From NCBI GenBank assembly GCA_035275625.1, contig DATEMK010000459.1, positions 1-13,564 on the forward strand: DNA of 13,564 nt, read 5' to 3'. Position numbers and translations under genes: made by a program. Positions 1 to 6,134 of the stretch are shown here, piece after piece. This DNA comes from DATEMK01 sp035275625. Its GTDB lineage: Bacteria > Bacteroidota > Bacteroidia > AKYH767-A > OLB10. The notes below the pieces were generated by a model. That model was not told the DNA's origin. It saw only the letters and a list, made by a program, of their open reading frames with translations, and did no database searches. Numbering within the stretch: the first letter of the stretch is position 1; the number at the start of each line of letters is the position of its first letter.

Positions 1-2
1 GT

Positions 3-1985
3 TCAGAAAGCATCACCAAAAGTGAATTTGAAAAAGTATATCACAAAAACAACAACAAAGAAAACAGCAATGATCCGGCTGCCATCAAAGAATATCTTGA
101 ACTGTACATTAATTATAAATTAAAAGTAAAAGAAGCGGAAGAAGAAAAAATGGACACTGCCTCATCGTTCATCAACGAGCTTTCAGGCTACCGCAAGCAG
201 CTTGCTCAACCTTACATGACCGATAAAGACGTAACCGACAGCCTGATCAAAGAAGCTTATGAACGTATGAAAAAGGATGTTCATGCCAATCACATACTTA
301 TAAAAGTGGCTCCCGAAGCTTTGCCAAAAGACACCCTCGAAGCATACACACGCGCCATGATCATCCGTGATTACCTTACCGGAAAAACCATTGCCCCCGC
401 GCGCATTACCGAATACGAAGCAATGGTTAAAAAAACCGTAAAAGATTCAGCCGAATCAGCCAGGAAAACAGAATCTATAAAAAACCTCGTTAAAGAAAAA
501 CCCGATGCAAAAGAAAAATTTCAATCGGCTGCCCGCATGACCTCCGATGATCCTTCAGTAAAAGAAAACGGAGGCGACCTTGGGTTTTTTACCGGCATGC
601 AGATGGTTTATCCTTTCGAAACAGCCGCCTACAATACAAAGGCCGGTGAAATTTCAATACCCGTGCGCACCAAATACGGATACCATCTCATAAAAGTATC
701 CGAAACCCGCCCGGCAGTTGGCGAAGTTCATGCAGCACATATCATGGTAAAGCTTTCCGCTGATGCTAACGATTCAACCAAACAAAAAGCAAAAGAAAAG
801 ATTGACGAAATATACGGCAAGCTCAAAGGCGGAGAAAAATTTGAGGACCTTGCTCAGCAATATTCCGATGATAAAGGTTCAGCCAAAAGCGGGGGGGCGC
901 TGCCCTGGTTCGGAACAGGCAGGATGGTTCCTGAATTTGAAACCGCAGCCTTTGCTCTCAAAAACGATGGTGATTATACCCCACCGGTGCATACCTCTTA
1001 CGGATGGCATATTATAAAACGATTAGAGAAAAAAGACATCCAATCTTATGATGATAAAAAAGCAGAGTTAAAAAACCAGGTTTCACGCGACAGCCGTTCA
1101 GAGCTGAGCAAAACAACGATGATCAATAAGATTAAGAAAGAATACCGCTTTAAAGAAATGCCAAAGAATAAAGATGAATTCATCAATACGCTTGATACCT
1201 CATTGACAAACGGTGATTGGAAAGCATCCAGCGCTGAAAAAATGACCAAGCCATTATTTACCATAGCGGACCAGGCATACACGCAAAATGATTTTGCTGA
1301 GTATATAAGCTCCCACCAGTCAAAACGCCCGAATACCACACCCCAGGCAGTTGGCTATAATTTATACGAAAGCTTTATGAATGAAAAGCTGCTGGCTTAC
1401 GAAGAATCAAAGCTCGATGAAAAATTTCCTGAATTCAAAAGCCTCATGCGCGAATACCGTGACGGAATATTATTGTTTGACCTGACGGATAAAAAAGTAT
1501 GGTCAAAAGCCGTTAAAGATTCCACAGGCCTGCAGGATTTTTATGATAAGAACAAAGCCAATTACAAATGGACTGAACGTGTGAATGCCGTAGTTTACAC
1601 ATCTGCCAATAAAGAAATTGCAGCAAAAGTCAGAAAGCTTTTAAAGGATAAGAACATGACTGCCTCAAAAATTACAGATGAAATCAACAAAGATTCACAA
1701 TTGAATCTTACCATCAAAGAAGGAAAGTTTTCAAAAGGAGATAATGAAAGTGTTGATACCGTTAAATGGGTAAAAGGGCTTTCGCCTGATATAGAAAAAA
1801 ACGGGCAGATTGTATTTGTGGACATAAAAGAAATTCTTGCCCCCGAACCAAAAACCCTGGAAGAGTCAAAAGGACTCGTCACTGCCGATTATCAAAACTT
1901 TCTTGAAAAAAGCTGGATTGACCAGTTGCGTAAAAAATATCCTTACAAAGTGAACGAAGAAGTATTGAAGACGGTTGGGAAATAA
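3..1985 (+). CDS. periplasmic parvulin-type peptidyl-prolyl isomerase (two PpiC domains), 5' partial
   Basis: The reading frame is open from base 3 and the start lies upstream of the window; 660 residues are visible and the ATG at 150 is internal. The first 49 codons read into the rest as a continuous helical, SurA_N-like segment (SITKSEFEKVY...EYLELYINYKLKVKEAE). Two parvulin domains follow. The first runs from about visible residue 94 to 234 (HANHILIKV ... GDLGFF, TKYGYHLIKV) and carries an insert of about 50 residues after its first strand. The second (243-341) is compact and canonical (HAAHIMVKL ... YSDDKGSAKSGGALPWFGTG ... YGWHIIKRLE). About 320 further residues form a charged C-terminal region ending in a helix rich in K, E and W. 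The family catalyses proline cis-trans isomerisation and chaperones unfolded proteins in the periplasm. It is the first visible gene of a cluster with two more SurA-like genes. The family call is firm; the exact substrate is unknown. Confidence 0.9.
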   Translation, partial: SESITKSEFEKVYHKNNNKENSNDPAAIKEYLELYINYKLKVKEAEEEKMDTASSFINELSGYRKQLAQPYMTDKDVTDSLIKEAYERMKKDVHANHILIKVAPEALPKDTLEAYTRAMIIRDYLTGKTIAPARITEYEAMVKKTVKDSAESARKTESIKNLVKEKPDAKEKFQSAARMTSDDPSVKENGGDLGFFTGMQMVYPFETAAYNTKAGEISIPVRTKYGYHLIKVSETRPAVGEVHAAHIMVKLSADANDSTKQKAKEKIDEIYGKLKGGEKFEDLAQQYSDDKGSAKSGGALPWFGTGRMVPEFETAAFALKNDGDYTPPVHTSYGWHIIKRLEKKDIQSYDDKKAELKNQVSRDSRSELSKTTMINKIKKEYRFKEMPKNKDEFINTLDTSLTNGDWKASSAEKMTKPLFTIADQAYTQNDFAEYISSHQSKRPNTTPQAVGYNLYESFMNEKLLAYEESKLDEKFPEFKSLMREYRDGILLFDLTDKKVWSKAVKDSTGLQDFYDKNKANYKWTERVNAVVYTSANKEIAAKVRKLLKDKNMTASKITDEINKDSQLNLTIKEGKFSKGDNESVDTVKWVKGLSPDIEKNGQIVFVDIKEILAPEPKTLEESKGLVTADYQNFLEKSWIDQLRKKYPYKVNEEVLKTVGK

Positions 1986-2004
1986 TATTCTTAAAATATC
2001 AGGC

Positions 2005-2046
2005 AATGTGAAGTGTGGTTTTCGCGCTTCACATTTTGTTTTTTTA
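2005..2046 (+). terminator. terminator-like hairpin overlapping the start of the lipoprotein gene
   Basis: Bases 2005-2015 (AATGTGAAGTG) pair with 2025-2035 (CGCTTCACATT) in an 11-bp stem with one G-T wobble around a 9-nt loop. A T-rich tract runs to 2046 (TTGTTTTTTTA). It begins 20 nt after the stop codon of the upstream isomerase gene, the place expected for an intrinsic terminator. The GTG start of the next gene (2008-2010) lies inside the 5' arm, and the T-tract encodes hydrophobic residues of its signal peptide. It may therefore be a partial terminator, an attenuator or a translation-controlling structure. The structure is read directly; the function is inferred. Confidence 0.55.
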
Positions 2047-2898
2047 CTCAGCACCATTTTTATCTGCAGCTGCGGTTATTTCAAAAGAGAAGATGATAAA
2101 GAAGGAAAACATGAAAAAGTGGCGCGGGTATTTGACAAGTTTCTTTATGAAAATGATATTGCCAAAATGGTTCCTCCAAAAACTTCCCCTGAAGACAGCA
2201 TGATGATGGTAAAAAGTTTTATGGATAGCTGGATCAGGCAAAACGTAGTGCTTCACAAAGCAGAAGCCAACCTTACTGATGATCAAAAAAATGTGGAAAA
2301 GCAATTGGAAGAATACCGCAATTCTTTAATCACTTACATTTATGAAAGTGAGCTGATACGGCAAAAGCTGGATACGGTTGTGGGCGCTGATGAGATCGAA
2401 AAATACTACAACGCCAATCCCAGAAATTTTGAACTGAAAGACAATATCATTAAAGCCATTTATGTTAAAACAAAGAAGAATGCACCCAAACTTGACAAGT
2501 TAAGGCAATGGTATAAATCCGATAGCTCAAAAGATATTTTACTTCTTGAAGAATATTGCCATCAATTTGCAGGCGATTTCTACCTGGATGACAAAACATG
2601 GCTGCTGTTTGATGAGCTGCTGAAAAAAATTCCAATTAAAACGTACGATAAAGAAGAATTCCTGAAAAACAACCGTTACATTGAAATAGAAGATACCAGC
2701 GACATTTATTTTGTAAACATAAAAGGATTTATGATTAAAGAAAGCTTATCACCTCTTAGTTTTGAAAGAGAAAATATCCGTTCTTTGATCATTAACAAAA
2801 GAAAACAGCAGCTGGTCCAGGAAATGGAAAGAGCAGCTTATGACCAGGCAGTTAAAAACAATGATTTTGAAATTTATACCAATGAGAAAAAGAAATAA
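2008..2898 (+). CDS. SurA-like periplasmic lipoprotein without a recognisable parvulin core
   Basis: The product is 296 residues from GTG 2008; a TTG at 1975 would add 11 residues and overlap the previous gene. GTG is preferred because it gives a compact signal peptide (basic n-region with K2, R6 and H9, then FVFLLSTIFI), a weak AGG sits just upstream, and it leaves a 22-nt gap after the previous stop. The lipobox is I-C-S-C, placing the lipidated cysteine at residue 22 (codon 2071). The mature part is mostly charged helix, with a SurA_N-like pattern (FMDSWIRQNVVLHKAE, then YESELIRQKLDTVVG and EIEKYYNANPRNFEL). It lacks the GGDLG/FG...YGYH signature of an active parvulin domain. It sits between two true parvulin genes, and the next gene overlaps it by 17 nt, so cotranscription and a shared role in envelope protein folding are likely. 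Isomerase activity is doubtful. Confidence 0.8.
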   Translation: MKCGFRASHFVFLLSTIFICSCGYFKREDDKEGKHEKVARVFDKFLYENDIAKMVPPKTSPEDSMMMVKSFMDSWIRQNVVLHKAEANLTDDQKNVEKQLEEYRNSLITYIYESELIRQKLDTVVGADEIEKYYNANPRNFELKDNIIKAIYVKTKKNAPKLDKLRQWYKSDSSKDILLLEEYCHQFAGDFYLDDKTWLLFDELLKKIPIKTYDKEEFLKNNRYIEIEDTSDIYFVNIKGFMIKESLSPLSFERENIRSLIINKRKQQLVQEMERAAYDQAVKNNDFEIYTNEKKK

Positions 2899-4306
2899 AA
2901 AAACGGAATATCGGAATGTTGGAATGTCGGAGTGTTGGAAAAACCACTGCTATCATTCATTCCATCATTCCATCATTCCAACATTCCTTTTAATTACACT
3001 TTTGCTTTCCTCATTGCTTTTAACTGCCCAGCCCGGTAAAGTCATTGACCAGGTAGTGGCTGTTGTAGGTAATAAAATTATTCTTAAGTCGGATATAGAA
3101 CAGCAATACTTGCAATATATCGGCCAGGGGAATTATGCTAACGAAAAAGTTCAATGCGATATTCTTGACCAGCTTTTGCTGAGCAAATTACTTTTAACCC
3201 AGGCCATTCTTGACAGCGTTGAAGTAACCGATGCACAAGTACAGGAACGGCTCGACCGGAATATGGAATACTTCATCCAGCAATTCGGATCGCAGGAAAA
3301 ACTCGAAACTTTTTATGGAAAAAGTGTTTTAGAGCTGAAAGATGAATACCGTCCTCTTGTCAGAGAGCAATTGCTGACACAATCCATGCAGCAAAAAATT
3401 ACCCATGATATTACGGCATCTCCTGCCGATGTAAAAAGTTTTTTTGAAAGTATTCCTGCTGACAGCCTTCCTTATATAAATGCGGAAGTAGAATATGCCC
3501 AGATTGTAAAAGTAATTCCCGTCAGCGCGGAGGCAAAAGAAAATATAAAGCAAAAACTCCTGGAATATAAAAAGCGGGTAGAAAAAGGTGAAGAGTTTGC
3601 AACACTTGCTGTACTCTACTCCCAGGATGGCTCGGCAAAAAATGCTGGTGAGCTTGGATTTAAAAACAGGGGCGATCTTGTTCCTGAATTCGAAGCTGTG
3701 GCATTTCGATTAAAAACCAATGAGGTTTCAGATGTGGTGGAAACTAAATTCGGATATCACTTAATCCAGATGCTGGAACGAAGAGGAGAGCGGATTAACG
3801 TAAGGCATATACTTCTGAAGCCTGAAATCGCTGCCGAAGATGTTGCTGCTGTTAAAGTTTCAATGGACAGCATTGTTGCATTGATACGATCAGGAAAAAA
3901 ATCTTTTTCTGATATAGCGCAGGTTTATTCTGATGATGTGGACACTCGTTACAACGGAGGTAACATTGTAAATCAGCAAAACGGGACCACGCGTTTTGAA
4001 TCATCACAGATAGATGCAACTGTTTTTTTTCAACTCGATAAATTGCAGCCCGGTGAAATTTCAAACCCTCTTCTTAGTGCAACTGAAGAAGGAAAGCAAG
4101 CCTATAAAATATTTTACCTGAAAACAAGAACCAATCCTCACAAAGCGAATCTTACGGATGATTATCAGCGATTGCAGGAAGCCGCCTTGCAGGCTAAACA
4201 AGCCAAAGCTCTTGATGAATGGGTGAAAAAGAAAAAAAGCAATATTTTTATTCGCGTTGCTGATGAATATACAAATTGTGAGAATTTGAAACCGTGGATG
4301 AATTGA
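2882..4306 (+). CDS. surA: SurA-type periplasmic chaperone / peptidyl-prolyl isomerase
   Basis: The product is 474 residues from ATG 2882, which overlaps the upstream gene by 17 nt. An ATG at 2840 would lengthen the product by 14 residues. ATG 2882 is chosen because it supplies the basic n-region MRKRNKK needed by the hydrophobic core FLLITLLLSSLLLTA; cleavage is likely after A49. Between these lie about 26 odd residues (8-33, rich in His, Cys and Trp) encoded by a short-repeat hairpin. The mature protein starts QPGKVIDQVVAVVGNKIILKSDIE, a clear SurA N-terminal domain to about residue 190. Parvulin domain 1 (about 200-300) has SAKNAGELGFKNRG and KFGYHLIQ. Parvulin domain 2 (about 303-415) starts INVRHILLKP but is degenerate, with NGGNIVNQQNG. 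The family escorts outer-membrane proteins through the periplasm and isomerises prolyl bonds. Family assignment is secure; orthology to proteobacterial SurA is by domain plan only. Confidence 0.9.
   Translation: MRKRNKKTEYRNVGMSECWKNHCYHSFHHSIIPTFLLITLLLSSLLLTAQPGKVIDQVVAVVGNKIILKSDIEQQYLQYIGQGNYANEKVQCDILDQLLLSKLLLTQAILDSVEVTDAQVQERLDRNMEYFIQQFGSQEKLETFYGKSVLELKDEYRPLVREQLLTQSMQQKITHDITASPADVKSFFESIPADSLPYINAEVEYAQIVKVIPVSAEAKENIKQKLLEYKKRVEKGEEFATLAVLYSQDGSAKNAGELGFKNRGDLVPEFEAVAFRLKTNEVSDVVETKFGYHLIQMLERRGERINVRHILLKPEIAAEDVAAVKVSMDSIVALIRSGKKSFSDIAQVYSDDVDTRYNGGNIVNQQNGTTRFESSQIDATVFFQLDKLQPGEISNPLLSATEEGKQAYKIFYLKTRTNPHKANLTDDYQRLQEAALQAKQAKALDEWVKKKKSNIFIRVADEYTNCENLKPWMN
2904..2987 (+). 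repeat. inverted array of 8-bp repeats inside surA
   Basis: The left arm (2904-2940) is four 8-bp units, CGGAATAT, CGGAATGT, TGGAATGT and CGGAGTGT, plus TGGAA. The right arm (2959-2987) is ATTCCATC, ATTCCATC, ATTCCAAC and ATTCC. Bases 2913-2926 are a perfect 14-bp inverted repeat of 2974-2987. Further pairing continues inward (2929-2934 with 2966-2971, 2936-2940 with 2960-2964), leaving an A-rich loop at 2941-2959. The whole can fold into one long imperfect hairpin. It lies in the surA signal-peptide codons and contains no stop in that frame. Which process built it is unknown. Confidence 0.85.
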
Positions 4307-4310
4307 GCCT

Positions 4311-4429
4311 GGTTAATTGGTTAAGTATGCTGATTATGTTAATTGTTAAAAAAAATTAATCAGCATAATCAGCATAATCAACACAATTAACTCAATTAAC
4401 ATAATTAACATAATCAACATAATTAACTA
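4311..4429 (+). repeat. inverted array of 9-bp repeats between surA and moxR
   Basis: The 126-bp gap between surA and moxR is almost wholly this array. The right arm (4358-4429) is eight exact-length 9-bp units: AATCAGCAT twice, AATCAACAC, AATTAACTC, AATTAACAT twice, AATCAACAT and AATTAACTA. The left arm (4311-4344) holds GGTTAATT, GGTTAAGT, ATGCTGATT and ATGTTAATT; the last two are exact reverse complements of right-arm units. ATGCTGATTATG (4327-4338) is perfectly inverted at 4364-4375. An eight-A run (4348-4355) lies between the arms. The array ends 3 bp before the moxR start codon. It could fold in the transcript and affect surA-moxR readthrough or moxR translation, but that is inference. 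Confidence 0.9.
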
Positions 4430-4432
4430 TCA

Positions 4433-5410
4433 ATGGCAAAAAATTATAACTCCGATGTAGAAGCAGTTGACGACCTCGTAGTAACATACAAAAAGCTGCG
4501 GAGCGAAATTGGTAAGGTCATTGTCGGGCAGGATGAGGTGGTGAAAGATGTCATCATTTCTATTTTCAGCCAGGGGCATTGTTTGCTTGTAGGAGTTCCG
4601 GGGCTTGCAAAAACATTGCTGGTAAATACTATTGCACGTGTGCTGGGTTTAAGTTATAACCGCATTCAGTTTACACCTGATCTCATGCCTTCCGATATTA
4701 TCGGAACAGAAATATTAGACGAAACGCGCCAGTTCCGGTTTGTGAAAGGGCCCTTGTTTGCAAATATTATTCTTGCTGATGAAATCAATCGTACTCCCCC
4801 TAAAACACAGTCCGCTCTGCTCGAAGCCATGCAGGAACGTGCTGTGACAACAGCCGGAAAACGATATGAATTAGGAATTCCTTTTTTTGTGCTTGCCACC
4901 CAAAATCCGATTGAACAGGAAGGAACCTACCCGTTACCGGAAGCGCAGTTAGACCGTTTTATGTTTAACGTCATGCTTGATTATCCAAAGTTTGACGAAG
5001 AAATACGTGTGGTGAAACAAACCACTTCCGAATACGATCCTCCTTTGGAAAAAATTATTACGGGAGAAGAAATTGTTTTTTTTCAAAAACTGATCCGCAA
5101 AATTCCGGTTCCTGATAATGTGCTGAATTATGCCGTATCACTTGCCACCAGCACCCGCCCGGGCAATGGACAATCCGCTGAGATGGTAAAAAATTACATT
5201 TCATGGGGCGCAGGTCCGCGCGCTTCACAATATCTTGTCATTGGCGCAAAATGCAATGCAGCGCTGAATGGAAAATATTCGCCTGACATTGAAGATGTGC
5301 GCTCAGTGGCTCCGGCCATTTTAAGGCACCGCCTTGTAAAAAATTATAAAGCGGAAGCGGAAGGAGTTTCAATGGAAGATATTATTAAGAGCCTTTTGAA
5401 ACAGGCATAA
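4433..5410 (+). CDS. moxR: MoxR-family AAA+ ATPase (AAA_3)
   Basis: The product is 325 residues, the usual MoxR size. ATG 4433 (MAKNYNSD) is the first start after the repeat array. Walker A is GVPGLAKT (54-61, with K60). Walker B is IILADE (112-117), followed by INRTPPKTQSALLEAMQE. Sensor 1 lies in ATQNPIEQEGTYPLPEAQLDRF (155-176), and a GPRA sensor 2 has R263. There is no signal peptide or membrane segment, so it is cytoplasmic. MoxR ATPases remodel or help mature partner proteins, usually with DUF58 and von Willebrand factor A proteins encoded just downstream. Here the next gene is convergent and unrelated, so those partners must be elsewhere or absent. It follows surA in the same direction and may be cotranscribed through the array. 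No TANNTTTG promoter is visible in the gap. Confidence 0.93.
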   Translation: MAKNYNSDVEAVDDLVVTYKKLRSEIGKVIVGQDEVVKDVIISIFSQGHCLLVGVPGLAKTLLVNTIARVLGLSYNRIQFTPDLMPSDIIGTEILDETRQFRFVKGPLFANIILADEINRTPPKTQSALLEAMQERAVTTAGKRYELGIPFFVLATQNPIEQEGTYPLPEAQLDRFMFNVMLDYPKFDEEIRVVKQTTSEYDPPLEKIITGEEIVFFQKLIRKIPVPDNVLNYAVSLATSTRPGNGQSAEMVKNYISWGAGPRASQYLVIGAKCNAALNGKYSPDIEDVRSVAPAILRHRLVKNYKAEAEGVSMEDIIKSLLKQA

Positions 5411-5412
5411 AT

Positions 5413-5973
5413 TTATTCTTTTGGAAATCCCGGAGCATTCATCACATTAAAAGCCTGGTTCAAATGACGCGCAGTATGATTATTATTTATTTCAAAAGCA
5501 TCTCCTAATTTAAGGTGGACAACAGGGTAAATGGTTGAGTTGAGCTTGTTTTTTTCAAGGTCATAGTTCCTGAGCTTTTCAGCTAAATCTGTAAACCGTT
5601 TTTGAAAATCCAGGAATTCATCCATTGCGACTTTTCCATTCACTAAAAAATGAGGCTGAAATAAATTGGGCGTTTTAAATTTTTTTGTTACAACTGGCGT
5701 AATGACTTTCAGCACATATTTTCCTAAAAAACCCGGGGTGTATTCGCCTTTGTTTGCAGATTTGATTCCGCCTTTCAAAACTTTTGAAAATTGTTTATGC
5801 CAATGCCTGCTTATCATATTGATGTGCTGAATGCACTGTCCGATGCTCCATACATCCGGTTCAGCATGCCAGTTGAACTGTGCATCGCCCAGGTTAGAAA
5901 AATGCTTAAGAGCAAACTGAGTATTTTTTTCAACCTCTTCTTTAAAACGATTGAATAATAACTGCCGCTCCAT
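5413..5973 (-). CDS. DinB/YfiT-like metal-binding protein
   Basis: The product is 186 residues from the ATG at 5973. An upstream in-frame TTG at 5994 is rejected because it falls within a good -7 promoter element. The pattern fits the DinB_2 four-helix-bundle family: an early helix, then W42-S-I-G-Q-C-I-Q-H50-I, and near the C terminus H166-TAR-H170-LNQ. H50, H166 and H170 would form the family's metal-binding triad. A family-typical segment HLKLGDAFEIN precedes the last two. Members bind a divalent metal; some are thiol-dependent transferases and many have no known reaction. There is no signal peptide, so it is probably cytoplasmic. Its stop codon is 2 nt from that of moxR on the other strand. 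The fold call is good; no substrate can be named. Confidence 0.82.
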   Translation of the reverse strand: MERQLLFNRFKEEVEKNTQFALKHFSNLGDAQFNWHAEPDVWSIGQCIQHINMISRHWHKQFSKVLKGGIKSANKGEYTPGFLGKYVLKVITPVVTKKFKTPNLFQPHFLVNGKVAMDEFLDFQKRFTDLAEKLRNYDLEKNKLNSTIYPVVHLKLGDAFEINNNHTARHLNQAFNVMNAPGFPKE

Positions 5974-5991
5974 AATTTTTTTTGAATGATG

Positions 5992-5999
5992 CAAACCTA
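5992..5999 (-). promoter_or_regulatory. Bacteroidota -7 promoter element for the DinB-like gene
   Basis: The minus strand reads TAGGTTTG, a full match to the Bacteroidota -7 consensus TANNTTTG. It lies 18 nt upstream of the ATG at 5973, so transcription would start a few bases after the box with a short leader. No clear TTTG is present at the -33 position; only an A/T-rich tract lies there. The box argues against the upstream TTG start, which is part of it. Confidence 0.5.
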
Positions 6000-6102
6000 C
6001 ATGATTTTTTCAAGATAAAATTCCGGATGAAAAAATCTGCCTGGTTCTTTCTGTGCTTTTAAATATTTTAAAATTTGTTCAGAAAGAAAATGTATTTCAC
6101 AT

Positions 6103-6128
6103 TTTTGCTTTCGTTTTAAAAAGCAAAA
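6103..6128 (-). terminator. weak A/T-rich hairpin after the serine hydrolase gene
   Basis: Bases 6103-6111 (TTTTGCTTT) pair with 6120-6128 (AAAGCAAAA) around an 8-nt loop, 6 nt past the hydrolase stop codon on the minus strand. A second small hairpin (AATGT/ACATT) and T-rich DNA follow. The stem has little G+C and no clean U-tract, so termination here would be weak. Confidence 0.3.
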
Positions 6129-6134
6129 GTATTC

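Noticed and set aside
1046..2304. Minus-strand open frames opposite the first two chaperone genes
   Set aside because: They are opposite well-supported coding frames and show no motifs or promoters.
4358..4429. CRISPR array
   Set aside because: The units are 9 bp, directly adjacent, with no spacers and no cas genes nearby.
2904..4429. Insertion sequence or MITE bounded by terminal inverted repeats
   Set aside because: There is no transposase, no target-site duplication could be defined, and the two arrays have different sequences, so they are not ends of one element.
5974..5994. Longer DinB-like protein from TTG 5994
   Set aside because: The TTG is part of the -7 box TAGGTTTG, and the extra residues add nothing to the domain; ATG 5973 is preferred.
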